64,000 nucleotides of DNA, from positions 1-64,000 of the forward strand of contig JAHQVM010000119.1 of NCBI GenBank assembly GCA_019634365.1. The letters are read 5' to 3'. Under the pieces are notes generated by a model. It saw nothing but the letters and a program-made list of their open reading frames with translations, had not been told where the DNA came from and made no database searches. Position numbers and translations under genes: made by a program. This document shows, one piece after another, positions 1-10,300 of this stretch. The stretch's first letter is position 1; every line of letters begins with the position of its first letter. The stretch is from Flavobacteriaceae bacterium (GTDB taxonomy: Bacteria > Bacteroidota > Bacteroidia > Flavobacteriales > Flavobacteriaceae).

Positions 1-265
1 AGGGTAGTACAAGATAAATAAAAATTGGACGGGAGGAAAATGCACCATTTGATTCATTTTAGAGGAGGGTATGCGTCCTGTTTGAGAAGGCGATAATTAA
101 TTGTTTGGATTGGATATGAATATTCCTCGGTATTTACCCTATGGTTTAAGTATGGTATATTGAATTTTCTATAGCAATTCGAGCATTTTGTTATAAAATT
201 CTGACTACAAGTGGGTTGAATTGTGAGGATAATGAGAAAAATAGGAGTTGAAATTGCGGATTTTG
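1..265. other. upstream non-coding stretch, no gene seen
   Basis: The first 345 bases hold no convincing reading frame on either strand. The sequence is AT-rich with in-frame stops throughout. Apart from the promoter at 266-297 I see nothing recognisable. It may be the 3' side of an intergenic region that starts left of the window. Confidence 0.6.
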
Positions 266-297
266 TTTGCTGTATGCATTCTAAAATAGTAGATTTG
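266..297 (+). promoter_or_regulatory. Bacteroidota-type promoter for the M36 peptidase
   Basis: TTTG at 266-269, a 20-nt spacer and TAGATTTG at 290-297 match the Bacteroidota housekeeping consensus TTTG-N19/20-TAnnTTTG. Transcription would start near 304, leaving a leader of about 40 nt before the ATG at 346. Confidence 0.7.
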
Positions 298-345
298 CGT
301 CTAGCTGAAATCCCCTAAAAATTAAATTAATCTAAAATTCTAACT

Positions 346-3300
346 ATGAAAAAAGTTACCATGAGAGTTTTCCTTGCTCTTTTGATGTGTGTGTCCGTGT
401 CGGCATTCGCTCAGAATGTGCAGCAAGCGGTTGACCAACAGGTGAACAAACTCTTGCAGCAGAATGAGATCTCCGCTCAGGATACAGAGTGGGTAATCAA
501 GGACCAACATACGAGTAGAACCAGTGGGGTTCATCACGTATACTATCGTCAAGTAATTAATGAAATTGAGGTGCTCGGTAGTGAATCAAGCGTTCACCTA
601 ATGTCTAATGGTGCAGTTCTTAAGGCCAATAGCAAATTCATTAATACTCAAAAAGTAAAGGATATTGCTTCTGCAACACCTACCTTAACACCAGCTCAGG
701 CTGTACAAAGTGCTGCTTCGCATTTCAATTACACAATTACCGAAGCGTTAACGGAAATCTCAAGCTTGAACAACCCAGCCCGTGAGACTGTATTGTCAGG
801 TGCTGGAGTTTCTCTTAGAGATATTCCTGCAAGATTGGTATACCATACCACCGAAGGTAAAAAACTTCGTTTGGCGTGGGATATTGCCATCTACAGTATA
901 ACGGGTACAGAAGCATGGAATGTTTTTGTAGATGCTCAAACAGGAGAAATCATGAGCCAAGTTAGCTGGATGTCCAGTTGTAACTTCGACCATGATCATG
1001 GAGAGCATCCTTTAAATTATAATGAGAACCTTTATGATATTCCTAACTACGGTGAAGAAGTAGAGGAAGCGCCTGTAGCTGTTGCTGCAAATACCTACGA
1101 GGTGTTCCCAGTACCAGTAGAAAGCCCTTACTACACAACTCCAGAAGGAACTAGAACTGTGGTTACAGATCCTGCGAACCCAATTGCGTCTCCATTCGGA
1201 TGGCATGATACAGATGGTGTTGCTGGACCTGAGTTTACGGTAACTGAAGGAAACAACACAGATACCTTCGAGAATGGAGATAATGTTGGATATCAAGTAG
1301 ACGGTGGAGCAACATTGGACTTCGTGGGTTATCCATTCGGTATCGATTTTTCAGCTGCTAACCAGTATGAGGATGCCTCTTTGACGAACCTTTTCTATTG
1401 GACGAACGTTTGTCACGATATCAAGTATATCTACGGATTTGATGAAGCCTCCGGTAACTTCCAGGTGAATAACTATGGAAATGGAGGAGTTGGAAACGAC
1501 CCTGTAGAGGCCGAGTGTCAAGATGGAGCCGGTTCTTGTAACGCAACCATGTTTACACCAGCAGATGGATCCAGACCAGCAATGTCCATGTTTACATGTG
1601 GTGACAAAGATGGAAGTTTCGATAACTTGGTAATTGTACACGAATATGCTCACGGTACTACCAACCGTTTAACGGGTGGACCTTCTAACGTAGGATGTTT
1701 AGGTAATAGTGAGCAAATGGGTGAAGGATGGAGTGACTACTACGGTGTAGTATTTACTATCGAGCCGGGAGATACGGGTGCAGACTCTAGAGGTGTAGGT
1801 ACTTACCTATTCGATCAAGGAGCTGGCGGACCAGGTATTCGTCCGTTCCCTTACAGTACAGATTTTGGTACGAACCCACAAACCTATGGAGATATTGGTA
1901 GTTTGGCCATTCCTCACGGGGTTGGATCTGTATGGTGTACGATACTTTGGGAAGTTACTTGGGCACTTATTGATGAGCATGGATACGATCCAGATTTCTA
2001 CAACTTCACTGGAGATGTGAATGTAGATGCCGGAAACATTCAGGCTCTTGCACTTGTAACAGAAGCATTGAAGCTTCAGCCTTGTAGCCCTGGATTCGTA
2101 GATGGAAGGGATGCTATCTTTGCAGCAGATGTTGCTCTTTATGGCGGTGCTAACGAATGTCTTCTTTGGGATGCATTCGCCGCTCGTGGTTTAGGTGCTA
2201 GTGCCGACCAAGGATCTTCAGGAAGTACTACCGACGGAACAGAATCTTTCGATTCTCCAGTTCCTGCTATCGACACTGCTGAAACAGTATGTGAAGGTCA
2301 AGGCGTACAAACATACGGAGGAGGAACTCCAGTTGGTGGAGTATACAGCGGTCCTGGGGTAACCGATAACGGCGACGGACTTACTTATGATTTCGATCCT
2401 GCTGTAGCTGGAGTTGGAACTCATACCATCTCTTACGACGTTACTACTGCTTGTGCTAGTGGTGCTGCAACAGACACTATTGAAGTAACAGATGACATTC
2501 CAGAAATCATCTGTCAAGATCATACATTAGAATTGGATGCCAACGGAGAAGCAACTCTTGAGATTGCCGACGTTGTTGCCAACCTAATTCCAGGAGGTCT
2601 TGCCATCGATCAATCTGGAACATTCAACCCAATTGATATCTCAGGAACAGGTACCGTAGTTAATTTAGGTGACGATGCTGTTTCTGATGCATTGCCTATT
2701 GGATTCGACTTCTACTTCATCGATGCTACTTATACAGACTTCTATATTTCTTCTAATGGATTCATTTCATTCCAACCAGGAGATAATGGATGTTGTACAG
2801 GAGCTCCAATCCCAACGGCTGGAGGTGTAGATAACTACATCGCTCTTGCTTGGGAAGATTTAGATCCAAATGGAGGAAGTGACGGAACCATTAGATATGA
2901 AACCATAGGAACTGCTCCAGACCGTATTTTGGTAATGGAATATGACAATGTTCCTTTCTGGCCAGGTGGTGGTGCTCCAACGGTAACATCTCAAGTTCAG
3001 TTGTACGAAGGTACTAACCGAATTGAAATTCACAGTACGGATGTACAAAACGATGGTGGATCTACAACTCAAGGAGTTGAAGACGCTACCGGTGCATTTG
3101 GTATCGCAACTCCGGGAAGAAACTCTCAAGCTTGGACTGCGTCGAATGACTATGTTGCTTTCTACTATGCAGATCCAACAGCTCCAGAGAACTGTGAGAC
3201 TGCTACCAACATTACGTTGAGTCAATCAGACTTTACATGTTTGGATTTTGGTGCTAACACTGTAACAGTAACTATTACAGATGCCAATGGAAACACAGCT

Positions 3301-3615
3301 TCTTGTGATGCCATTGTAACGGTTACAGATCCACTAGATGTTTGTGAACTAGGAGTTAATGATAGCGTACTAGATCGTTTGGTAGGATTGTTCCCGAATC
3401 CAACATCTGGACAGCTTACTTTGGTAAACAACAGCAACTTAAACCTTGAGAATGCCATTGTTACCGATGTGAACGGAAGAACTATTCAGCAGATCGATCT
3501 CAGCGATGCTGGAACTACAACTAACATATCTCTAGATAGGTTAGCTTCTGGACTGTACTTTGTACAGATTAATACAGAAGATTCCAGTACGGTGAAACGA
3601 ATTGTTAAACAATAA
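346..3615 (+). CDS. secreted M36 (fungalysin-type) zinc metallopeptidase with T9SS sorting domain
   Basis: 1089 aa. A signal peptide ends near residue 23 (SAFAQ). A propeptide region of FTP/PepSY type (about 40-210) is followed by the catalytic M36 domain (about 260-660). The zinc motif HEYAH is at residues 432-436, and the third ligand is probably E460 in GEGWSD. After the catalytic domain come an Ig/HYR-like stretch (about 660-740), a beta-rich domain resembling nidogen-type extracellular modules (about 755-945), a second HYR-like segment, and a C-terminal type A sorting domain starting at FPNPTSGQ and ending in KRIVKQ. The protein should be exported by Sec, moved across the outer membrane by the type IX system, and degrade extracellular protein. 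It is monocistronic, with its own promoter upstream and a strong terminator at 3627. Family and export route are secure; the substrate is unknown. Confidence 0.95.
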   Translation: MKKVTMRVFLALLMCVSVSAFAQNVQQAVDQQVNKLLQQNEISAQDTEWVIKDQHTSRTSGVHHVYYRQVINEIEVLGSESSVHLMSNGAVLKANSKFINTQKVKDIASATPTLTPAQAVQSAASHFNYTITEALTEISSLNNPARETVLSGAGVSLRDIPARLVYHTTEGKKLRLAWDIAIYSITGTEAWNVFVDAQTGEIMSQVSWMSSCNFDHDHGEHPLNYNENLYDIPNYGEEVEEAPVAVAANTYEVFPVPVESPYYTTPEGTRTVVTDPANPIASPFGWHDTDGVAGPEFTVTEGNNTDTFENGDNVGYQVDGGATLDFVGYPFGIDFSAANQYEDASLTNLFYWTNVCHDIKYIYGFDEASGNFQVNNYGNGGVGNDPVEAECQDGAGSCNATMFTPADGSRPAMSMFTCGDKDGSFDNLVIVHEYAHGTTNRLTGGPSNVGCLGNSEQMGEGWSDYYGVVFTIEPGDTGADSRGVGTYLFDQGAGGPGIRPFPYSTDFGTNPQTYGDIGSLAIPHGVGSVWCTILWEVTWALIDEHGYDPDFYNFTGDVNVDAGNIQALALVTEALKLQPCSPGFVDGRDAIFAADVALYGGANECLLWDAFAARGLGASADQGSSGSTTDGTESFDSPVPAIDTAETVCEGQGVQTYGGGTPVGGVYSGPGVTDNGDGLTYDFDPAVAGVGTHTISYDVTTACASGAATDTIEVTDDIPEIICQDHTLELDANGEATLEIADVVANLIPGGLAIDQSGTFNPIDISGTGTVVNLGDDAVSDALPIGFDFYFIDATYTDFYISSNGFISFQPGDNGCCTGAPIPTAGGVDNYIALAWEDLDPNGGSDGTIRYETIGTAPDRILVMEYDNVPFWPGGGAPTVTSQVQLYEGTNRIEIHSTDVQNDGGSTTQGVEDATGAFGIATPGRNSQAWTASNDYVAFYYADPTAPENCETATNITLSQSDFTCLDFGANTVTVTITDANGNTASCDAIVTVTDPLDVCELGVNDSVLDRLVGLFPNPTSGQLTLVNNSNLNLENAIVTDVNGRTIQQIDLSDAGTTTNISLDRLASGLYFVQINTEDSSTVKRIVKQ

Positions 3616-3626
3616 GTTTGAACTGG

Positions 3627-3655
3627 AAAGGCCCCGAAAAGGGGCCTTTTCTTTT
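3627..3655 (+). terminator. Rho-independent terminator of the M36 gene
   Basis: AAAGGCCCC (3627-3635) pairs with GGGGCCTTT (3641-3649) around a GAAAA loop and is followed by a T-rich run. It begins 11 nt after the M36 stop codon. Confidence 0.92.
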
Positions 3656-3771
3656 AGAATGCATTTTGGCATTTTATTTGCTCTTAATAAAGCATAACCT
3701 ACTGTGCAGATGAAACATAAAGTAAACGCAATGCGTCCCTAAAAAGAAACATTTGTCGAAATAGGTAAAAG

Positions 3772-3806
3772 CCTTCTCAGTCCCCTGAGAAGGTTTTTTC
3801 TTTTTT
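3772..3806. terminator. bidirectional terminator
   Basis: CCTTCTCAG (3772-3780) pairs with CTGAGAAGG (3785-3793) around TCCC. On the plus strand it is followed by a long T tract, and on the minus strand by CTTTT. It sits immediately after the stop of the minus-strand VOC gene, so its likely job is to end that transcript; it would also stop plus-strand read-through. Confidence 0.8.
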
Positions 3807-4170
3807 AAGGCAATGCTTGGGCAATAAAAATGGCATTGTTATTAGGATCGTAGAAACCAAATTCGTGGGTGTTCCAAGGAGTATTTAGTTGTAGTTTGTC
3901 TTTGGTTACTGTCCCAGATGCTACAAATTCATCGAATATAGGCTGAATGGAGTCTACAAAGATGCGAACCACCGAACCTCCCAATAGCGGATCATCTTCG
4001 GTATTTGCATGCCATTGCAGGTGCAGGAATAAGTGATCGCGTTTCAGGACGGCATAGAAATCATCGGAATGAAGTATTTCAAAACCCACTTGTTCTTTAT
4101 AAAACTTCAGATCCCGTTGCATATCTTCCGTGGGAAGAACAGGAACTATACCCAATAAATTCGTTTCCAT
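3805..4170 (-). CDS. VOC superfamily (glyoxalase/bleomycin-resistance-type) protein
   Basis: 121 aa, the normal length for a single-module vicinal-oxygen-chelate protein with paired beta-alpha-beta-beta-beta units. The N-terminus (GIVPVLPTEDMQRDLKFYKEQVGFEI) has the usual start of such proteins, and the C-terminal EFGFYDPNNNAIFIAQ is the second-module strand pair. The layout resembles bleomycin-resistance-type binding proteins more than a metal-dependent glyoxalase I, so substrate and activity cannot be read from the sequence. It stands alone, with a terminator at its 3' end and the sodC terminator upstream. Confidence 0.85.
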   Translation of the reverse strand: METNLLGIVPVLPTEDMQRDLKFYKEQVGFEILHSDDFYAVLKRDHLFLHLQWHANTEDDPLLGGSVVRIFVDSIQPIFDEFVASGTVTKDKLQLNTPWNTHEFGFYDPNNNAIFIAQALP

Positions 4171-4195
4171 AGGCTTTCAATTTAAATATAGTGGT

Positions 4196-4232
4196 AAAAA
4201 AAGCGTCTATTCCCAACAGGAAATAAACGCTT
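4196..4232 (-). terminator. terminator of the Cu/Zn SOD gene
   Basis: Read on the minus strand, an AAGCG arm and adjoining AT-rich bases pair with a matching CGCTT arm (4201-4232), followed by seven Ts (4202-4196). It lies just downstream of the SOD stop codon and upstream of the VOC start. Confidence 0.75.
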
Positions 4233-4257
4233 CAAATTGTTGTTATAGCGTATTGGT

Positions 4258-4839
4258 TTACTCTATGATTCCTGCACAACTCACCCGTGCACCAGCGGCA
4301 CCACTTGGTTGTGAGGTTAGGTCGTCTTCACCTTGGTGTACGACCACGGCTTTTCCAAGAATGTCTTTCTTATCGTCCCCACACCCTATGCACCATTCAT
4401 TGGTGGTAAATTCTACCTTACCAATTCCATCTTCTCCCACTTCGAAATTTCCAATATCTCCTTTGTGATATCCCGTTTCGGCACCCCACGCACCGTGATC
4501 GGCAAAAGTTGGGTTCCAATGCCCGCCAGAGGATTTGGCATCGGCAGAACTACAATCTGCCTTTTCATGCAAATGTATGGCATGTGTGCCCGGAGTAAGT
4601 CCAGTCATATTGGCGGCCATAGAAACAATCCCTTCAGATTCAGTAAAAATTACAGTTCCAACAACTTCCGATTCGCTCTTGGCTTCCAATTGGATACTCA
4701 CCGTTTTTGTCTCTTCCTTTATTTCTTCGACTGCTTCTTCTACCTTTTCTTCAACTTCTTCAGCTTTCTTTGTCTCATTTTTACAACCTACAAAGGCAAT
4801 TAGGGACAAACTTATTATAGACAGTGCTATTTTTTTCAT
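4258..4839 (-). CDS. sodC: Cu/Zn superoxide dismutase family lipoprotein
   Basis: 193 aa. A lipoprotein signal ends at C19 (FVGC), followed by a very acidic E/K-rich linker (22-45) that would hold the domain off the membrane. The SOD domain covers about 48-193. Metal ligands are visible: H89 and H91 (HLH), the bridging H107, H115 and H125, D128 and H168; cysteines C96 and C188 fit the conserved disulfide. Expected role: convert superoxide to hydrogen peroxide and oxygen in the periplasm or at the outer membrane. It is monocistronic, with a promoter at 4874-4905 and a terminator at 4196-4232. Family members with intact ligands are normally active; nothing here looks degenerate. Confidence 0.94.
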   Translation of the reverse strand: MKKIALSIISLSLIAFVGCKNETKKAEEVEEKVEEAVEEIKEETKTVSIQLEAKSESEVVGTVIFTESEGIVSMAANMTGLTPGTHAIHLHEKADCSSADAKSSGGHWNPTFADHGAWGAETGYHKGDIGNFEVGEDGIGKVEFTTNEWCIGCGDDKKDILGKAVVVHQGEDDLTSQPSGAAGARVSCAGIIE

Positions 4840-4873
4840 GTCGACTTGTATTAGGGTTAGTTTTACTGATCAT

Positions 4874-4905
4874 TAAAGGTACTAGCTTTCTATAAAAAAG
4901 ACAAG
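4874..4905 (-). promoter_or_regulatory. candidate promoter of the SOD gene
   Basis: On the minus strand CTTG (4905-4902), a 20-nt spacer and TACCTTTA (4881-4874) come close to TTTG-N19/20-TAnnTTTG, about 35 nt upstream of the ATG. One mismatch in each element. Confidence 0.5.
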
Positions 4906-4907
4906 CA

Positions 4908-5396
4908 TTACCGACGGTCCTTCAGCATTTCCTTCATATCGGTGATGCCGAGTTTAAGGTTTTCCATAAGTATTAACGCTTTATCAATGCGGGTTTGCGA
5001 GCTTTTATACCGTAAAATGGTGTAGATCAAACCCCGCTTTTTCCCTGGGGTTAATTGTTCAAAAAAATCACTGGCTTCTGGATCGCTATCCAAAACCGCT
5101 TGAAATTCCTCTGGCATTTCAACCCCATATTTAGAGGTATCTTCAAATAGTTGCATATAAAACGATTCTCCTGGAGTCAAATCGATCGCTTTCTGATTAC
5201 TCTTGCCGAACATAATTCTATATTGACCTTTTATCTTTTGAAGCGCAGCATGCACCGTATGGGTTTTGTCCCTTAACGATGCTTTCACTAAAACTCTTTT
5301 ATGGCCTTGATTAATGAAGGATTCTGCAATAATATCTGGGATATATACACCGTAGTATCCATCTACAAGAACTTCAAATTTTTCAGAAGATAACAT
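4908..5396 (-). CDS. YdeI/OmpD-associated family protein with DUF1905-like N-terminus
   Basis: 162 aa. The N-terminal half (about 5-85) has the DUF1905 barrel pattern (VLVKASLRDKTHTVHAALQKIKGQYRIMFGKS). The C-terminal half (about 95-160) is the YdeI/OmdA-type helical segment with the ELTPGKKRGLIYTILRYKSSQTRIDKAL signature spread over residues 114-141. The family is annotated as bacteriocin-protection or OmpD-associated, but the biochemical role is unsettled. Its start overlaps the stop of the hydrolase-OsmC gene by one base (TAATG), so the two are probably translationally coupled. A second, longer YdeI-family gene lies at 17627-18199. Confidence 0.8.
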   Translation of the reverse strand: MLSSEKFEVLVDGYYGVYIPDIIAESFINQGHKRVLVKASLRDKTHTVHAALQKIKGQYRIMFGKSNQKAIDLTPGESFYMQLFEDTSKYGVEMPEEFQAVLDSDPEASDFFEQLTPGKKRGLIYTILRYKSSQTRIDKALILMENLKLGITDMKEMLKDRR

Positions 5397-6613
5397 TAAT
5401 CGATGGCTTTAGTAATTACCTGCACTTCATTATGCAAGGTCTTATGAACCGGACATTTATCTGCTATTTGCAAGAGTCGTGTAATCTGTTTTTCATCCAG
5501 ATCTCCCGTGAATTTAATTTCTTTATGGAACGTGTCAATCTTAGCATTGGGATCGTCTTCACAAGATGAACAATCCACAGCGTAGTCCTTCGAATAACTA
5601 ACATGGACCTCGACATTTTCAATAAGCCATCCCTTTCGGCGTGCATACATTTGTAAGGTCATAGCAGTACAGGCAGCAAGACTACCTGCAAGTAACTCGT
5701 AAGGCGTGGGGCCAAAATCATGTCCTCCTACACGTAAGGGCTCGTCAGCCTTAAAATAGTGGTTGCCCAACTTCATCTGTGTGGTAAAATCGTCCTCGTC
5801 ATCCAAGCTTGCAACAACATCATGCGTGGTCTTTATGGTTTCTTCTTCGGGTACCGGGATATATCTTGTTGCCCAACCTGCGATTACTTTTCCCACATAG
5901 GAGGCATTTTTGCGATCCATTAAAAGATGTTCGGATCCATCTAAGGTGACAAAACTTTTGGGATGATGCGCAGCATGATAGATTTCTTCAGCATTCTTTA
6001 CCGAAACCGTAGCATCTTGAGGCGAATGCATAATGAGCAGTGCTTTGCGCAATTTTTTTGCAGCCTCTACACAGGAACAAGACTCCAGGTCTTCGATAAA
6101 TTGCTTTTTGAAAGTGAAATCCCTACCGGCCAAAGTAACAACGGCTTGTCCTTCTTCAGCAATCTCAACTATTTTCTCTCCTAATTGTTTTTGTACATGC
6201 ACGGGATTACTGGGAGCGCCAATGGTGGCTACAGCTTCAATACTGTCTATTTCTGCAGCGGCGAAAATTGCGGCAGCTCCTCCTAAAGAATGACCTACCA
6301 GTAGGGAAGGGGCTTTATAGTGTTCTGCTAAAAAGTCGGCAGCACATAGTAAATCAGAAATATTACTCGAAAAATTAGTATCCGCGAAGTCGCCATGGCT
6401 ATCTCCCAATCCTGTAAAATCGAAACGAAGTACACCAAACCCTTCAGATGCCAATGCTTTGCTTATGTTCCTCACCGCAGAGAAGTCCTTGCTGCAGGTA
6501 AAACAATGGGCAAAAATGGCAAAATTGTGCGGGTGCTGATCGGCAGGAAGGTCCAATCGACCCGAAAGTACTTCCCCTGCCTTGTTGGTGAAATAGATTT
6601 TACTGGATTTCAT
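5396..6613 (-). CDS. bifunctional alpha/beta hydrolase-OsmC fusion protein
   Basis: 405 aa, two domains. The alpha/beta hydrolase (about 5-255) has nucleophile S109 in GHSLGG, acid D200 in HSPQD and H229 in SEHLL. The OsmC domain (about 268-402) carries the two redox cysteines C315 (LAACTAMTL) and C387 (DKCPVHKTL). OsmC/Ohr proteins reduce organic hydroperoxides, and the fused esterase-like domain could release or handle lipid substrates. This fusion is a known architecture in Bacteroidota and Proteobacteria. It is cytoplasmic, with no signal peptide. It is coupled to the downstream YdeI-like gene and lies 10 nt after the DUF2490 gene, so it is probably part of the 10527-to-4908 operon. Confidence 0.92.
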   Translation of the reverse strand: MKSSKIYFTNKAGEVLSGRLDLPADQHPHNFAIFAHCFTCSKDFSAVRNISKALASEGFGVLRFDFTGLGDSHGDFADTNFSSNISDLLCAADFLAEHYKAPSLLVGHSLGGAAAIFAAAEIDSIEAVATIGAPSNPVHVQKQLGEKIVEIAEEGQAVVTLAGRDFTFKKQFIEDLESCSCVEAAKKLRKALLIMHSPQDATVSVKNAEEIYHAAHHPKSFVTLDGSEHLLMDRKNASYVGKVIAGWATRYIPVPEEETIKTTHDVVASLDDEDDFTTQMKLGNHYFKADEPLRVGGHDFGPTPYELLAGSLAACTAMTLQMYARRKGWLIENVEVHVSYSKDYAVDCSSCEDDPNAKIDTFHKEIKFTGDLDEKQITRLLQIADKCPVHKTLHNEVQVITKAID

Positions 6614-6623
6614 AGTTACGTTT

Positions 6624-7331
6624 TTAGTCGTTCGAGTCTGTCTTTTTCCGTAAGTCGGTTTTTAGAAAGACACCTAACTGAAGCCGATCGAAATTACGTC
6701 CGGTAAAATGGTTTTTAAGATAACCTGCCTGAATGGCCAAATTATTGGACACATTGTAGCCCAGTGCTGCATACAAACGGTTTTGACCAAAAATGGGTTC
6801 TTGCAAGTTGATAAAAACTTCATCGTATGCCGTTAAAAACCAATCATCATTAATGGGATAGGTAACCCTCAGGAAATAGCGGGCACGGTGTTGGGTGTCC
6901 TTACCGGTAACAGGATGATCTATAAAACGCTGTTCCAATCGGTAGCGATGGCTAAATTTGAACTTCCCAACCGAATTGCGAAGAACGAATTGTTGGTAGA
7001 TTCGATTTTCGGTTATATTTTCCTCGCCATCCACATCGCCAAAATTGGTATCGGTAGTAATATTTCCATATCCCAATGTCACCATGGCCTTGTCTGAAAT
7101 ATGGTAGTTCAATCCACCACGCAATAATAGCTGATTGAAATTGCCAAAGGTTTCATAGTATCGAGCTTGTGCTTCAGCATGTATACTGAAATCCTCACTT
7201 ATTTTGTTGGTTGTAAAAACCATGTACCAAGCACCCAGGTCGTCTTCCCCGGTTTCTTGACCAATGCCATTGAAATTAAAAATAAATACTACAACGAGTA
7301 AAGCAAATAGTGGGTTAATTCTGTGATTCAT
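6624..7331 (-). CDS. DUF2490 outer-membrane beta-barrel protein
   Basis: 235 aa. A signal peptide of about 24 residues ends near IGQ, followed by alternating amphipathic beta-strands with many aromatic residues (YLKNHFTGRNFDRLQLGVFL near the C-terminus), typical of DUF2490 proteins, predicted small outer-membrane barrels of unknown function. The start overlaps the end of the BNR-propeller gene by 17 nt in another frame, showing tight coupling. No catalytic motif is visible. Confidence 0.85.
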   Translation of the reverse strand: MNHRINPLFALLVVVFIFNFNGIGQETGEDDLGAWYMVFTTNKISEDFSIHAEAQARYYETFGNFNQLLLRGGLNYHISDKAMVTLGYGNITTDTNFGDVDGEENITENRIYQQFVLRNSVGKFKFSHRYRLEQRFIDHPVTGKDTQHRARYFLRVTYPINDDWFLTAYDEVFINLQEPIFGQNRLYAALGYNVSNNLAIQAGYLKNHFTGRNFDRLQLGVFLKTDLRKKTDSND

Positions 7332-10300
7332 TTAAATTGAAAATTTTAGTTTCTTTAAAGGGTGAAAGTTCGACTTTTTCTATTGTTTCTGTATAATCTT
7401 TCCAGTCTTTATTGAAAAAGGCATTGGTTTGATTTATGGCTTCTTTTAAAGCATCGTTGGCTTGTTGCATTAATCGATCTTCAGTAGCCGTCATTGCACC
7501 CGGACGACCCCCGGTATACCAATTGGCAGTACCTATTCGCTGATTTACATTCACCTCTGGATTTCGTGTAATTCCTTGTCGCTTATCTTCCTTACCAATG
7601 TAAAGAGCAACAATAGAGTCGATCTTCTTTACGACTTCTCCAGTGAGCTTTATTTCTTCTTTGTATTTTTCATCATCTTCCTTCTTCATTCTCTTTTTGA
7701 ATTCTTGCGCTGTATTTTTACTTTCTACCAATTGCTTTACAGCATCTGCAGCCGTTTGCGTCATTTTTTCCACTTGTTTCTGGTAGGCATAGCGATCGTC
7801 TATGGATTTTTGACTTATGGTAAGCCTCGGATCACTGGCAACAGTAATGTTTGCAGAGGATGTCTCTTCCATATAACTCATTTCTGCCCTGAAGGTTCCT
7901 GGTTTAACATCAACGCCACCGGGTTCATTTTTGCGTTCCCGAATCTTACGTGACGGTCGATCTACACCCGCTTCATTCATATACCAAGTCCATTTGTAAA
8001 TTCCCGTACTGTCCGGAATTTTCTTTTTCAAACTTCTAATCAAACGATCCCCATCGTAAATTTTGAGGTACAAGGAATCCTTCGAGGGCCCTTTGGGCTT
8101 TTCTTTGGCAGTCTCTTCTGTTTCTTCCGCATCTGCCTCTTCGGTCTCTTTCTCTTCTCCTTTTTTGAAATAATAACTGAAATGGGCACCGTATTCACGA
8201 TTCTCACCATTGTAGATAGCATCTCCACCAAAACGGCTTCCAGTAGGCTGTTGGTAAGCTGCCTGATAGCCCGTTGGAGGATCAAATAACTTGATGTTGG
8301 AATTTAATACAGATCGGTTTTTAGCAATTTCCCTCAATGGGCGGATATCATCCAAAACCCATGCCGCACGACCAAAGGTTCCAATTACTAGATCATGTTC
8401 CCGTTCTTGAATGACCAAATCCTTTACAGAAGTAGTAGGGAAACCGTGTGTCCACTTTTGCCAGTTGGATCCAGCATCGATGGAAACATACAATCCATCA
8501 TCTGTTCCCAAGAAAAGCAGGTTTTTTTCAACAGGATCTTCTACAATGCTCAAGGTATAACTGATAACATCGTTGCTGTCTACGATACGTGTCCAAGTCT
8601 TACCATAGTCGGTAGTGCGATAAGCATATGGAGTATAATTAAATCTTCGGTAGTCATTGGCCACCAATAGTGCTTCCCCTTTGGTTTTGTTGCTGGCCTT
8701 GATTTGAACGATCCAGCTTCCTTTGGGTAAGCCTTTAATATTATTGGTTACTTCGGTCCAGTTTTCGCCCCCATTCTGGGTATAATGTACACGACCATCA
8801 TCGGTTCCTACCCAGAGCATATTGCGTTCTAAGGGCGAAGGTTCGATCACTAGAATGGTGGTATGATTTTCGGCTCCTGTGGCGTCCATGGTAAGACCGC
8901 CACTTTCGCTTTGCTTCTGTTTTTCGGGATCGTTGGTGGTGAGATCTTCAGAAATTAGCTCCCAAGTAAGCCCTTTGTCGGTACTCTTGTGAACAAACTG
9001 ACTTCCGAAGTAAATGGTGCTATTGTTAAAAGGATCAATGTTAATGGCGCTATTCCAATTAAAACGCAGTTTCGTATCCGGATCAGGATGTGTAGGTCGA
9101 ACGGTGTAATTGTTACCTGTCATCCAATCATAGCGGCTCACATATCCCTGCTGACTCATGCTCCAGCCGTAACGGCTATCATCCCGATCGGGAACTACAT
9201 CGAATCCATCCCCAAAACTAATTTCCTGCCAGTAATCATTTCGGATTCCCTGAGACCTCCAAACATAGGCTGGCCCACGCCAGCTACCATTGTCCTGCAT
9301 TCCACCATATACGTTATACGGAAACTCATTATCCACATTGATATGATAGAATTGGGCCACCGGTAAGTTTCCAATGAATCGCCAAGTCTTTCCTCCATCT
9401 TTGGTAATGTTCATCCCCCCGTCATTTCCGTCGATCATAAAATCACCATTATCTGGGTGTATCCACCACGCGTGATGGTCAGGGTGCACTCCATTGTCAA
9501 CACCATAAGCGGGCATTAACCGGGTGAACCTTTTCCCACCATCTTGGGACACATTGACATAGGTAAAAATGGAATATACACGATTTTCATTTTGGGGATC
9601 TACATAAATTTCGGAATAATAGAAAGGACGATTTCCGATATCATCATTGTCGTTTACTTTTTTCCAATTCGATCCACCGTCGGTACTTTTGTAGAGCGCA
9701 TTCTTCTTGGCCTCTACCAAAGCGTAAACTATGTTGGGTTTATTTCTTGCTATCGCAATACCTATCCTACCAAGATCTCCTTTAGGAAGCCCGTCTGCGT
9801 CTGTCCGTTTTTCCCAAGTGTCACCACCGTCATGGGTGATATACAGTCCAGAACCTTCCCCACCACTTTTAAAGAACCAAGGATCACGCTTGTGTTCCCA
9901 CATGGCAACTATCAATTTGTTGGGGTTGCTGGGATCCATAACCATATCGCCGACCCCTGTTTTGTTGTTATTGAATAGTATTTGTTTCCACGTTTTACCC
10001 CCATCTGTAGTTTTGTATACACCTCTTTCGGGATGAATGCCCCAAGGAGACCCAATGGCTCCCACGTAGACCACATCTGGGTTTGTTGGGTCTATAATGA
10101 CCCTATGGATATGTCGGGTTTTCTCCAACCCCATGGATTTCCATGTTTTTCCGCCATCCAAGGATTTGTAGATACCAAAACCACCGTTCAAACTATTCCT
10201 TGGGTTTCCTTCGCCTGTTCCCACCCAGATTACGGATGGATTGCTTTGTTGAATGGCCACAGCACCAATGGATGCAGTGGGCTGATCGTCGAAAATAGGA

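Noticed and set aside
3656-3771. Possible plus-strand small RNA between the M36 terminator and the hairpin at 3772
   Set aside because: A TTTG is present, but the matching -7 position reads TACTGTGC and is not a TAnnTTTG element. The hairpin is explained as the terminator of the minus-strand VOC gene.
4333-4876. Overlapping plus-strand frames opposite the SOD gene
   Set aside because: Both read antisense of a complete SOD with all ligands present, and one consists largely of Phe/Leu/Ser runs derived from the acidic linker codons.
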